Below are positions 32,598 to 41,097 of a stretch of DNA of 64,000 nt, piece by piece. Each line of letters begins with the position of its first letter. The stretch's first letter is position 1. The stretch comes from Planctomycetota bacterium. GTDB taxonomy: Bacteria > Planctomycetota > UBA8742 > UBA2392. The position numbers and the translations under genes were made by a program. The DNA lies in assembly GCA_015075515.1 (NCBI GenBank), contig JABTUE010000001.1:1201001-1265000 (forward strand), in the 5' to 3' direction. The notes under the pieces are model-generated. The model ran no database searches, was not told the origin of the DNA, and was given only the letters and a program-made list of their open reading frames with translations.

Positions 32598-33092
32598 CTA
32601 GTCTTTCTCTTCGCGCACTTCGTCGAACAGCGGGTCGAACTCTTCCAGTTCGTCCTCGTCGGCAAAGGTGCGGCCGCCGGCGCCGGGTCTGGGGGCTTCC
32701 TCGCCGGCCTTGCGCACCGGCAGAACCTGGCTGGGCGCGGGCAGTGGCGCGGGCGGCACCACCGGGGCACCGTGGGCCGGGGCGTGAACTTCGTTGTCCG
32801 TGCGTGACGGCATACCCGCGGCTTCCTTGGCCGAGGGGGCGGGCTTCTTGCCCGACTTCCTGACGGGTTTCTGCTTGGCGGACTTCTTCATGGGTTTGGC
32901 GGTGTTTGTGGCTTTCTTTGCCGGTTTTGCAGCCTTCTTTGCCTGCTTGCCGGCGGCTTTGCGGCCGGCAGAACGCTTAACGCCTCCGGCGGCCCGTTTG
33001 TTTCCGCCGGCGGCTTTGCGGGCAGCCTTGCGGACGGTCCTGGGCTTGCGCGCGGGGCGCGACTTCCGGGAAGCCTTGCGTGCGACGGGCAT
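32598..33092 (-). CDS. Histone-H1-like Lys/Ala-rich protein with acidic tail
   Basis: A 164-aa protein in three parts. Residues 1-95 are a Lys/Arg/Ala/Pro-rich repeat region (KAAKPAKKATNTAKPMKKSA and similar AKKA units), as in bacterial H1-like nucleoid proteins. A Pro/Ala linker follows, and the last 20 residues are acidic (FADEDELEEFDPLFDEVREE). It would bind DNA or RNA without sequence specificity. ATG 33092 is chosen for GAGG 7 nt upstream; an ATG at 33116 is possible. It lies 50 bp upstream of tyrS on the same strand, so both may be co-transcribed. The acidic end may tune or shield the basic part, which is inference. Confidence 0.7.
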   Translation of the reverse strand: MPVARKASRKSRPARKPRTVRKAARKAAGGNKRAAGGVKRSAGRKAAGKQAKKAAKPAKKATNTAKPMKKSAKQKPVRKSGKKPAPSAKEAAGMPSRTDNEVHAPAHGAPVVPPAPLPAPSQVLPVRKAGEEAPRPGAGGRTFADEDELEEFDPLFDEVREEKD

Positions 33093-33188
33093 GCGGAACC
33101 TCGCTGGCGTCAGCAACCGGGCAAAAGGATGCCAATAGCAACTGATGTCATTGTGTCAAGGATGAAACGTAAAAACGCGGCCAAAGTT

Positions 33189-33210
33189 GCCCGAATCGGG
33201 CGGATTTTTT
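33189..33210 (+). terminator. Possible hairpin/T-run ahead of mutL
   Basis: A short stem GCCCG/CGGGC with a 3-nt loop (33189-33201), then GGA and six Ts (33205-33210) on the plus strand, 71 bp before mutL. The stem is only 5 bp. It could be a weak terminator or attenuator, or chance. Confidence 0.3.
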
Positions 33211-33280
33211 CCTGTCCGGCCGGTGGTGCACAATTGGTTCACAACCGTGTGGCCGCGCAAACCGGCCCTACAGTGCGCTC

Positions 33281-35173
33281 ATGGGTCGGATTGCCGTTCT
33301 GCCGGTAGAAATCGCCAACAAGATCGCCGCCGGCGAGGTGGTCGAGCGCCCGGCCAGCGTGGTCAAGGAACTGGTGGAAAATGCCATTGACGCCGGCGCC
33401 ACCCGCGTGGACGTGCAACTGGTGGACGCCGGCAAGACGCTGATCCGCGTGGTGGATGACGGCGCGGGCATCGAGCCCGAAGACCTGCCGCTGGCGCTGG
33501 CGCCGCACGCCACCAGCAAACTTGCCACCGTGGACGACCTGTTCAACCTGGGCACCAACGGTTTCCGCGGCGAGGCGCTGGCCAGCATCCAGTCCGTGGC
33601 GCGGGTGCGGATTGTCAGCCAGGCGCGCGACAGCGGCCGGGCCTTTGCAATTGAAAGCCAGGGCGGCGTGATCGGCGAGGTGCGCCAGTGCGCCGGCGCG
33701 CCGGGCACCAGCGTGGAGGTGCGCGACCTGTTTTACAACGTGCCGGCGCGGCGCCGCTGGCTCAAGGGCGACGCCGGCGAATTTGCCGCCGTGGTCGAAA
33801 TGTTTCAGGCGATCGCCGCGGCCAACCCCGAAATCGCCTTTTCCCTGCGTCACGGCGAGCGCAAGGCCGTGGATCTGCCGCCGCGCCAGCAGCCCCTGGA
33901 TCGCGTGCTGGCGCTGTTTGGCGACCGTTTCAGCGAAGGTCATCTGGAACTGCACGAGTATGAAAGCTACGCGCGGCTGGACGGCGTGATCGCGCCGCCG
34001 TCAGCGCACCGGCCCAACAGCAGGGCGCTGCTGCTGTTTGTCAACCGCCGCCCGGTCAAAGACCGGTCGCTGCTGCAGGCGGTGCTGCTGGCGTACCGCG
34101 AGTTTCTGCCGCCCGGGCGTTATCCGGTGGGCGTTCTGTTTCTCACGGTGGACCCGCGCGCCGTGGACGTGAACGTTCACCCCAGCAAGACCGAAGTGCG
34201 CCTGCTGGAGCACAACCGCATCTTCAGCCTGATCAAATCCGCCGTCACCGACCGGCTGGTGCGCAACGGCGTGCTGCCCCCGATCCGCGTGGGCGGAAAC
34301 ACCGGGCCGCTGCCCCAGGCCCGGCCTGACACCGGGTTCGAACCACGTTTTGATCTGGAGCCGCCCGCCGGGCCGCCCCGGCTGTTTGACCAGGGCGCCG
34401 AAACCCTTGCCCGCGACGCGGCCCACCGCTGGGAGCGCGCGCGCGAGGTGCTGGATTTTGTGGCGCCGCAAGTGGAAACAGACTTTGCCGTGAAGCTGCC
34501 CGTGGCCAGAAGCGAAGCGGCGGTTGACAGCCGGCCGCCGGTGGCAACACCCGAAGACCCGGTCCAGGCGTCCGTCCGCAGCCCGCAATCGCTGCTTTCG
34601 CGGGCCCGCGGGCTGTTCCAGGTCGGGAACACGTATCTGGTCGTGGAAACTCCCGACGGCATGGTGGTGATTGACCAGCACGCCTACCACGAACGCATCC
34701 TGTACTGGCTGCTGGAAAACCGCATTGCGTCGCAGCCGCCGGAGCGCCAGCGCCTGCTGGTGCCCCAGCCGCTGGAACTGTCCCTGAACGCCCGCGCCCT
34801 GGCCGATGCCTTCAAGGACGAGCTGCTGGCCTTTGGCTTTGAGGTCGAGCCCTTCGGCCCCGACAGTGTTGTGCTGCGCGCCGTGCCCAAGTACAGCGTC
34901 AGCGGCCGCCACACCGAAGTGGTGCAGGAATTGCTCGAGGAACTGGCCCAGGGCCGCACGCCGCCCACACCCGAGCAACTGCGCAAGTCCATGGTCGAAA
35001 TGATCGCCTGCAAGGCCGCGATCAAAGCAGGCGACGCCCTGCGGCCTGAACAGATCCTGGATCTGCTGCGGCTGGGTGAAACTGTGCCGCACACCTTCAG
35101 TTGTCCGCACGGCCGGCCGACCACGTACCAGCTTGGATTTGCCGATCTGGAAAAGATTTTTCACCGGCGCTGA
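33281..35173 (+). CDS. mutL: DNA mismatch repair protein MutL
   Basis: A 630-aa GHKL ATPase that links MutS recognition to strand removal. ATPase motifs are complete: VKELVENAIDAGATRV, VVDDGAGI and TNGFRGEALASI in the first 110 residues, then the transducer domain with VNVHPSKTEVR. A poorly conserved linker (about 340-430) precedes the dimerisation domain. There the nicking motif DQHA(x)2E(x)4E reads DQHAYHERILYW near residue 465: the last Glu is Trp. The other C-terminal metal-site segments, ACKAAIKAG and CPHGRP, are present. No mutS is in the window. The gene is convergent with the glycosyltransferase gene, 2 bp apart. Confidence 0.96.
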   Translation: MGRIAVLPVEIANKIAAGEVVERPASVVKELVENAIDAGATRVDVQLVDAGKTLIRVVDDGAGIEPEDLPLALAPHATSKLATVDDLFNLGTNGFRGEALASIQSVARVRIVSQARDSGRAFAIESQGGVIGEVRQCAGAPGTSVEVRDLFYNVPARRRWLKGDAGEFAAVVEMFQAIAAANPEIAFSLRHGERKAVDLPPRQQPLDRVLALFGDRFSEGHLELHEYESYARLDGVIAPPSAHRPNSRALLLFVNRRPVKDRSLLQAVLLAYREFLPPGRYPVGVLFLTVDPRAVDVNVHPSKTEVRLLEHNRIFSLIKSAVTDRLVRNGVLPPIRVGGNTGPLPQARPDTGFEPRFDLEPPAGPPRLFDQGAETLARDAAHRWERAREVLDFVAPQVETDFAVKLPVARSEAAVDSRPPVATPEDPVQASVRSPQSLLSRARGLFQVGNTYLVVETPDGMVVIDQHAYHERILYWLLENRIASQPPERQRLLVPQPLELSLNARALADAFKDELLAFGFEVEPFGPDSVVLRAVPKYSVSGRHTEVVQELLEELAQGRTPPTPEQLRKSMVEMIACKAAIKAGDALRPEQILDLLRLGETVPHTFSCPHGRPTTYQLGFADLEKIFHRR

Positions 35174-35175
35174 GA

Positions 35176-37047
35176 CTACAGCGCCTTGAGCCAGCGCCAG
35201 ATGCCCGCGGCGTGCAGGCCCGCGCGCATGGCCTCGCGGGCGTGTGCGGCGGCCCTGTCCTTGTCGCCCTGTTTGCTGCAGGCCCGTGACAGTTCCAGGT
35301 GCTTGCGGCCGGCGCGCCGCACGTGGCGTTTTGTGGTTTCGCCGTCGGCGTTGTGCAGCAGCGCGTTGACCATGCAGATGCGCGAATAGGCTTCTTCCAG
35401 CGCATTGGCGCGGCCGGTCTTGCTGATGCTGTTGTCGCTGCGGTGCACGATCACCAGCGGCTGGGGCAGAATCACCATGCCGCTGTTGTTCACGGCCCGG
35501 GCCAGGCGCAGAAAGAAATCCCAGTCGTTGCTGATCGGGAAACGTTCGTGAAACAGGCCGACTTTCTCCAGCAGGTGCCGGCGGAACACCAGCGTGGAGG
35601 TCTTCAGAGACAGGTTGCCGTACAGGTCCGTAAACAGGTGATGGTGGGCGCCGGGCAGGCGCTCGGGTTTGATCTCGCGCGTGCCGTCGGCGTTGATGTG
35701 AACGTGCCGGCAGGCCGAGGCCACATAGTCCTGGCCCAGCGCGGCCAGTTGCCGCGCGATTTTTTCCGGCAGCCATTCGTCGTCGCTGTCCAGCAGCGCG
35801 ATCCACTCGCCGCAGGCCCGGCGCAGCCCGGCGTTGCGCGCCGAGCTGGCCCCGCCGTTGGGCTTGCGGATGTACGTGACGCGCTCAGGAAGCCGGGCGA
35901 AAGCCTGCGGCGTTTCGTCGCTGCTGCCGTCGTCCACCACCAGCACTTCCAGCGACGTTTCCGTCTGGGCCAATGCCGAGTTCATGGCGCGCAGGGCGTT
36001 CTGCGCGCGGTTGAAGGTCGGAATCACCACGCTGACCCGCGGCCGAAAGTTGTGGGGCACGTTGGCGCGAACCTCAATGCCCGCGGGCTCGGGCTGGGCA
36101 AAGGTGCTGGCCACGTAATACTGCCAGCGCAGATCCGGCCCGTCGTTCAGCCGCGGCGGCAGTTTGCGCGGCGGGTCGCGCGCCGGGTCGCAAAGCACGG
36201 CCTGCACCCGCGACCACACCTCGTCCACGCCCAGACGCGCGATGTCCACCGGTTTGGCGGCCTTGACATCGCGTTCTTCGCCCTCGACCGCCGGCGCGAC
36301 CAGCGCGCGCATCACGCGCGAGTTCGGCGCGTTTTTCACCGGGTTGCTGGGGCCGTACAGCATCAGGCCGGGCAGACCCGCCGCGCAGGCCAGATGCCCC
36401 ACACCCGAATCATTGCCCAGATACGCCCCGGCGTGCTTCAGCGCCGCTGTCAGTTCGGGCAGGGTCATGCCAAAGCGCGCGTCAAAGGCGTCTTCCCAGC
36501 CGTCGGCGGCGCGGTCGGCGTTTGTGCCCACAACAACGACGTGCCGGCCCTGCGCGCGCAGCCGGTTGCAGATTTCGCGCCAGTGAGGCCAGCGCTTGAC
36601 GGCGTTCTGCGGGTCGCACCCGGCGTGGACGATCACGGTTTTGGGCCCGCAGCCATAGTCGCCGGGCGCGGCCTCGGCGTGGGCGGCCGGGGTCGGGCCG
36701 GCATAGCCCAGCCAGCGGGCCAGTTCGACGTTGGCCTCGGTTTCGGATTGCCGCTTCACGTGGCGTTTTTCCGCCTTCAGGCACAGGCCGGGAGCGAACA
36801 GGCGCACCAGTTGGCGCCGGCCGTAGGCGGAAACACCGAAGTCGTAGTCGGCGGTGCGGAACTGGTCGTGGCGGGTGAACACGCGGTTGAGAACCTGCCA
36901 GCCCTGCCACAGCGGCCTGAGTTTGTCGGCCAGCGGCGAGTTGATGTACAGGTCAACTTCGTGGCCCATCAGCCACAGCGCGTGGCACAGCGGCGTGCCC
37001 TGCACGCAGTTTCCCAGGCCCTGGCTGATTTCGACAAGGAGCTTCAT
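35176..37047 (-). CDS. Fused glycosyltransferase: GT9 (heptosyltransferase-like) plus GT2
   Basis: A 623-aa protein with two glycosyltransferase modules. Residues 1-310 resemble family GT9 (ADP-heptose transferases): MKLLVEISQGLGNCVQGTPL at the start, KTVIVHAGCDPQNAVKRWP, and the donor-site segment YLGNDSGVGHLACAAGLPGL. Residues about 345-600 are a GT2 domain: VSVVIPTFNRAQNALRAMNS, LEVLVVDDGSSDETP, NGGASSARNAGLRRA and the DxD-type LLDSDDEWLP. A basic helical tail follows. The product would be a cytoplasmic or membrane-bound enzyme building cell-envelope glycans or glycosylating proteins. ATG 37047 is fixed by the GT9 start. Upstream is a heptamer-repeat region, downstream mutL. Confidence 0.85.
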   Translation of the reverse strand: MKLLVEISQGLGNCVQGTPLCHALWLMGHEVDLYINSPLADKLRPLWQGWQVLNRVFTRHDQFRTADYDFGVSAYGRRQLVRLFAPGLCLKAEKRHVKRQSETEANVELARWLGYAGPTPAAHAEAAPGDYGCGPKTVIVHAGCDPQNAVKRWPHWREICNRLRAQGRHVVVVGTNADRAADGWEDAFDARFGMTLPELTAALKHAGAYLGNDSGVGHLACAAGLPGLMLYGPSNPVKNAPNSRVMRALVAPAVEGEERDVKAAKPVDIARLGVDEVWSRVQAVLCDPARDPPRKLPPRLNDGPDLRWQYYVASTFAQPEPAGIEVRANVPHNFRPRVSVVIPTFNRAQNALRAMNSALAQTETSLEVLVVDDGSSDETPQAFARLPERVTYIRKPNGGASSARNAGLRRACGEWIALLDSDDEWLPEKIARQLAALGQDYVASACRHVHINADGTREIKPERLPGAHHHLFTDLYGNLSLKTSTLVFRRHLLEKVGLFHERFPISNDWDFFLRLARAVNNSGMVILPQPLVIVHRSDNSISKTGRANALEEAYSRICMVNALLHNADGETTKRHVRRAGRKHLELSRACSKQGDKDRAAAHAREAMRAGLHAAGIWRWLKAL

Positions 37048-37057
37048 GGATAGGGCT

Positions 37058-37117
37058 TGACGGTCAACGGTCAGTCCCGAACAGGCGTTACCTTCGACCA
37101 TGAACCGCCAACTGTCA
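37058..37117. repeat. Degenerate 7-bp repeats in both orientations
   Basis: Heptamers tgACGGT and caACGGT (37058-37071) are followed after a 25-nt spacer by the opposite orientation: ACCatga, ACCgcca and ACtgtca (37097-37117). The arms could pair into an imperfect hairpin between the metallopeptidase and glycosyltransferase genes. Confidence 0.55.
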
Positions 37118-37133
37118 ACGCGCGCGGTGCGCG

Positions 37134-38402
37134 TTACTTCCACTTAAGGTCCGTAAACGACAGCGTGCAGTTTTCCAGACACACGCCCAGCTTTCTGCCC
37201 GGCAGGTCAAACACGCCGACCTCCACATCATCCTGCACCACGCGGATGCCGCCTTCGACCCGTTCGGCCCTGAGCTGAAGCCGGCCTTCGGTTTTTGGCG
37301 GCGCGGCCCGGCCGCGCCTGAGCACATGCCACGTTTCGTCCTTGCGCAGGTTCACGGAAAAGCCGCCGCCCGAATCAAACAGGGCCACGGCGTAATGGCC
37401 GGTGTCCTCAAAGCCGATCAGCAGGCCGCCCTTGTACGGGCCCTGCGCGGGCATGTTCAGTGTGGCCGAAAACTGCACGGCATCTTCGCGCGCGCGCAGG
37501 GCGCTGGTGACGGTGGCCGTGCCCCGGGCCGAATCGGGCCCCAGACCCCACCACTCGTTCCAGACCGGCACCAGCGGCTCCTGCTGGGTCTTGAGCCATT
37601 GCCTGATTTTGGGCTGCAGGGCCGCCGGGTCGCCGATGCCGGGGCGAAACAGGGTCTTGCCGGGCTGGCCGGCGTCGAGCTTCGGCCGCAGCTTGTCCCA
37701 CCGGGGTTTGAGTTTCCCGTCGTCGCCCAGCAGCAGATAGCGCACCAGCGCCCACTGTTCAGGCCGGGTGCTGGCGCGCTTGTCGTCAATCATGTCGGCC
37801 AGGCTGAAGTCCTGGCGCTCGAACAATTCCAGGGCCAGCCTGGGGTAGTTCTCCAGCGAGCACAGCGGGACAACGCCCAAAGTCAGTGTTTCGCCGTCCC
37901 AGTAATGGCGCGACAGGTGTTCAACCACGCCCTCGACGTACCAAGTGTCCTTGGGGCCTACGTTGTTGCAGCAGGCCAGAAAGTGAAACTGGTGCATGGC
38001 CTCGTGCAGCAGCAACTGGCGCGTGTTGTAGATGGTGGGCTGCTTCCACAGATAGACGGTGCGGTTGCCGGGCCAGTAATAGCCGCCGGCCCCGACGGGA
38101 ATGTCCACCTTGTCGGCCTGAAGCGCCTGGTGCCAGCCCTGCTGCGTCTGGCGAAAGCTTATGCGCAGCTTTTCATCCTTGCGCAGCTTCGGTGTCTGGC
38201 CGAAGAACTGTTCCATCAGCGGCCACGCCGCCTCGAGCATCTTCAGGTACTCGCGCGCGGTGTCTTCGGGCGCGTCGGTGTCCAGGCGATAGCGCGCGCT
38301 TTCCCAGGTGCGCACGCTTTCATCGGGCTGGGCCAGCGCCGGGGCCTGCACGGCGCCGTGCAGCAGGGCAAGGGTCAACGTCGCAAGAACCAGCGTTCGC
38401 AT
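37134..38402 (-). CDS. Putative secreted gluzincin-type metallopeptidase (DUF1570-like)
   Basis: A 422-aa protein with a signal peptide (RTLVLATLTLALLHGAVQAPALA). The zinc motif HExxH is LLHEAMHQFHFLA near residue 143, and a possible third ligand Glu lies about 22 residues on in WYVEGVVEHLSRHYW, as in gluzincins. The preceding RYRLDTDAPEDTAREYLKML is common in planctomycete DUF1570-type proteins, which keep a helical lead-in to HExxH. The C-terminal 120 residues form a beta-rich domain (HYAVALFDSGGGFSVNLRKD, EVGVFDLPGRKLGVCLENC) resembling a carbohydrate-binding or laminin-G-like sandwich. ATG 38402 begins the signal peptide. Substrate unknown. Confidence 0.75.
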   Translation of the reverse strand: MRTLVLATLTLALLHGAVQAPALAQPDESVRTWESARYRLDTDAPEDTAREYLKMLEAAWPLMEQFFGQTPKLRKDEKLRISFRQTQQGWHQALQADKVDIPVGAGGYYWPGNRTVYLWKQPTIYNTRQLLLHEAMHQFHFLACCNNVGPKDTWYVEGVVEHLSRHYWDGETLTLGVVPLCSLENYPRLALELFERQDFSLADMIDDKRASTRPEQWALVRYLLLGDDGKLKPRWDKLRPKLDAGQPGKTLFRPGIGDPAALQPKIRQWLKTQQEPLVPVWNEWWGLGPDSARGTATVTSALRAREDAVQFSATLNMPAQGPYKGGLLIGFEDTGHYAVALFDSGGGFSVNLRKDETWHVLRRGRAAPPKTEGRLQLRAERVEGGIRVVQDDVEVGVFDLPGRKLGVCLENCTLSFTDLKWK

Positions 38403-38462
38403 GGCCTGATTGTGCATCGGGCGGGGCGCAAGCACACGGGCGACTTGCGCAAACCAGCGCGG

Positions 38463-39575
38463 CTACTTTTGTGTCCGGCGGGGCTTGGCCGCGCGGGTCA
38501 TGGTCTTGAGCTCGCGCAGGCGCCGGCGCCAGTCGGCGGCCATAGCGCGGGTGCCGGCGGCGGCGTCCGCAATGGCCTGGACGTACACCGGTATGGCTGC
38601 TTCGGGCCGGCCCTGTGCGGCGTCAAGTTCGGCCAGTTCGCAGCGCCAGTTGTGCATGAGCATCCGGTCGCCTACCTCGGCGGCCAGACGCGCCGCGTCC
38701 TGCAGCAGTTGCCGCGCCCGGTCGTGGTTGCCGCGCCCGCGTTCATAACCGCCCAGCCAGCCGGTGAAGAACGACTGATAGCGCCGATCCTGCAGCCGGA
38801 TGCTCAGGGCCAGCGCCTGTTCGTACAGCTCGCGGGCTTCGTCGGCGCGTCCGTGTTCGAACAACGACCGGCCCAGATTGCCCAGCAGTACCATCTGTTC
38901 GGGCTTGAGCCCGGCCGCGCGCGCGGCGTCAAGTGCCGTATGATAGTGGGCTTCGGCGGGCTGCTTGAGCATGTCGCGCAGAATCGCGATGTTGCCCAGG
39001 ATGCCGACCTCCAGCGCTTTATCGCCTGCCTCGCGGGCCAGCCGGAGCATGTCGTCGAACTCTTGCAGGGCTCTGGCCGGCCGCCCGGCATTGGCGTGCC
39101 CTTCGGCGTGCAGTTTGCGCGCCCGCAGCATCATCCGCGTGTCGCCGGCCCGGTCGGCCAGGCGGGCAGCAAGCCGGATGCGCGTCGCGGCTTCGCGCAC
39201 GCGGCCCAGCAGGGTCAGACTCTGGGCCGCGGCCAGAGCCACCGAGGCCGCGGGGCCGTCCGGCGCGCCGGGTATTGTCCGCACCAGCGCCTCAAGCTCC
39301 AGCACCCGGCGGTGGTTGTAACTCAGGCGTGCCTGGCGCGCGGCCTCGTCGGCCAGGTTGCAGATGGTGTCCGTCAGGCCGTTCTCGGCCTCGGGCCCCA
39401 GGTCGCGCAGAATGCCCAGCGCGTGGGGCAGAAGCTGTTCGGGGTCGCGGCCCGGCACATCCAGCACTGTCAACGCCGCGCGGTGCAGGGCCGCGCGTTC
39501 AGTCGGCAGGTGCAGGTCATAGGCCGCGCGCTGCACCAGGGCATGGGCAAACACATAGGCCGCTTCAGCGTTCAT
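38463..39575 (-). CDS. TPR-repeat protein, paralogue of the 13047-14741 product
   Basis: A 370-aa soluble TPR protein. It opens MNAEAAYVFAHALVQRAAYD, matching the MHAEAAYLFRHALLRDAAYQ opening of the other TPR gene, followed by LPTERAALHRAAL. Repeats include DKALEVGILGNIAILRDMLK, GLKPEQMVLLGNLGRSLFEH, ADEARELYEQALALSIRLQD and DRMLMHNWRCELAELDAAQG. It has no ATPase, kinase or HTH domain, so it looks like the sensor half of a MalT/STAND-type regulator. The C-terminus is basic (KTMTRAAKPRRTQK). The ATG lies 11 nt inside the end of the upstream SEC-C gene, implying coupling. Confidence 0.72.
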   Translation of the reverse strand: MNAEAAYVFAHALVQRAAYDLHLPTERAALHRAALTVLDVPGRDPEQLLPHALGILRDLGPEAENGLTDTICNLADEAARQARLSYNHRRVLELEALVRTIPGAPDGPAASVALAAAQSLTLLGRVREAATRIRLAARLADRAGDTRMMLRARKLHAEGHANAGRPARALQEFDDMLRLAREAGDKALEVGILGNIAILRDMLKQPAEAHYHTALDAARAAGLKPEQMVLLGNLGRSLFEHGRADEARELYEQALALSIRLQDRRYQSFFTGWLGGYERGRGNHDRARQLLQDAARLAAEVGDRMLMHNWRCELAELDAAQGRPEAAIPVYVQAIADAAAGTRAMAADWRRRLRELKTMTRAAKPRRTQK

Positions 39576-40011
39576 GCATGCAGCACTTCTTGTATTTGCG
39601 CCCGCTGCCGCAGGGGCAGGGTTCGTTGGGGCCGACCTTGATTGTGGGCTTGCGCACCTGCTTCTTCAGCAGGTGCGCCGTGGCCGTGACGCGGGCGTAG
39701 GCGCCCAGGGCCTCGCCGCCGCCCAGCCGGCCGCTGGTTTCCAGATAGGCCAGAAATTCGGCGATCAGGTCGGGCACGGCCTCGCGCTCGGCGGGTTGCA
39801 GGTTCAGGGGCCCAAGTCCGATCGCGATGCCGTCCTTGATTGCGGCTTCATTCAGGTCCGCGGGTTCCAGATGGTCGCCGCAGGCGTTGTCGAGAAACGC
39901 CGCCAGCACCGCGCCCGCGTTGGGCCCGAACAGCACCGTGGCGCGTTCGCCGGGCGTGCTGGTCAGAAACTCGCTGACCCAGTGTTCAATCGTTTCCAGA
40001 AACGCACCCAT
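39565..40011 (-). CDS. SEC-C motif protein
   Basis: A 148-aa protein ending in the zinc-binding SEC-C motif: KVGPNEPCPCGSGRKYKKCC, with Cys residues spaced as CPC...CC. This motif is found at the end of SecA and in many small proteins where it binds zinc and often SecB or nucleic acid. The N-terminal 120 residues are helical (MGAFLETIEHWVSEFLTSTP, AVLAAFLDNACGDHLEPADL) and unassigned. ATG 40011 is used because the frame upstream of it is low-complexity and Arg-rich. Its 3' end overlaps the TPR gene start by 11 nt. Confidence 0.8.
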   Translation of the reverse strand: MGAFLETIEHWVSEFLTSTPGERATVLFGPNAGAVLAAFLDNACGDHLEPADLNEAAIKDGIAIGLGPLNLQPAEREAVPDLIAEFLAYLETSGRLGGGEALGAYARVTATAHLLKKQVRKPTIKVGPNEPCPCGSGRKYKKCCMHER

Positions 40012-40189
40012 AGGCGCCACGGTACCCGACGTTTTCGCCAATGAACACCCGCAAGGATAGCGCCGCAATGAAACCGCTTGCGCGGCCGCGCTATCGGCCC
40101 GACAATCAGGTTGGCTGACCCGTTCAGTGGCACCGGCGGGGTCCGGCGCGCGTTCACGCGACGGACCCCTGTTGCATCCAAAGGGCCCC

Positions 40190-40849
40190 ATGCCCGAACC
40201 CGCGCCGCGCCTGATGTTCGCCCAGCGCCTGTTGCTGGTCTATTCCATGATCGTGCCCGCGCTGGCGGTGCTGGGGCTGCCCGCGCTGTATGACCGCGCG
40301 GCGTGGCTGGGCCGAACAGGCATTCAGCCGGCGGGGCCCGCGCTGGTGTTGTGTTCTTCGCTGGCGGGAATCATCTACCTTGTGCTGTCCGCGTACCGGA
40401 CGCAGTTTCCGGCCAGTGGCGCGCTGTGTCTGCTGCTGGTGTTCGACACCCCGGTGCTGGTTGCGGCACAGGCCGCCCTGACCGGCAACTACGACCTGGG
40501 CATGTTGGGCTGGGATGGACTGATCGAGATCTGCGGCGCCATGCTGGCCGTTGTGGCCGGCCTTGCCCGTGCAGGACCGCGCCGCGAGGGCCTGATCCGC
40601 GCCGGGTTGCTTTTCCTGCTGGGGGCGGTTGCGCCGTGCCTGCTGCTTTTGCTGCTGCTGGAAGGCTGGCTGCAGGCGGCCGTGATTCTGCCCGCGACCG
40701 CTTTGTCCGCCTGGGGCTTTGCGCGGCTGACGTATTTACCGGCCGCAGGCCGGGATGTCGCCGGCGACCCGGGACGCGGCGTGGTGCTGGGCGTGGTTGT
40801 CGTGCTGGGTGCCATTGCCGTTCGCGTCTGGGCTGTTGTAACGGTCTAG
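40190..40849 (+). CDS. Polytopic membrane protein, unknown function
   Basis: A 219-aa protein with about six hydrophobic helices: LLLVYSMIVPALAVLGLPAL, AGPALVLCSSLAGIIYLVL, GALCLLLVFDTPVLVAAQA, LIEICGAMLAVVAGLARAG, LLFLLGAVAPCLLLLLLLEG and GVVLGVVVVLGAIAVRVW. Loops are short; the N-terminus is likely cytoplasmic. No transporter or enzyme signature is seen. ATG 40190 is the first plausible start; the frame extends upstream without a start signal. It is divergent from the SEC-C gene and followed by about 250 bp with no recognisable gene. Confidence 0.6.
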   Translation: MPEPAPRLMFAQRLLLVYSMIVPALAVLGLPALYDRAAWLGRTGIQPAGPALVLCSSLAGIIYLVLSAYRTQFPASGALCLLLVFDTPVLVAAQAALTGNYDLGMLGWDGLIEICGAMLAVVAGLARAGPRREGLIRAGLLFLLGAVAPCLLLLLLLEGWLQAAVILPATALSAWGFARLTYLPAAGRDVAGDPGRGVVLGVVVVLGAIAVRVWAVVTV

Positions 40850-41097
40850 CCCGACCACATTCTTGCGCGGTGGCATTGCGACAATACGTTCCATGCGTCG
40901 CGCCCTGATCCTGAAGTCCTGGCGCAAGCAACGGGCAATGACACAGGAGTAAGGCACCCGGTGGCGCCGGCGCCCGCGCCAGACCAAGCCTGAACCACCG
41001 GCGCGCACGGAGTAACGCAGGGACAGTGGTGTTTCTCCGTTCCCCGGTTGCTTTTGTGCAGACGCCGTTGTTCGCGCGTTCGTTTTGTCCGGCCGCG

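Noticed and set aside
10594..37117. CRISPR array for the 7-bp repeats
   Set aside because: Units are directly adjacent without spacers, far too short, and no cas genes are in the window.
40850..41097. A very short gene between the membrane protein and the coiled-coil gene (ATG near 40892, 19 codons)
   Set aside because: No Shine-Dalgarno, no conservation clue, and such frames arise by chance in this composition.
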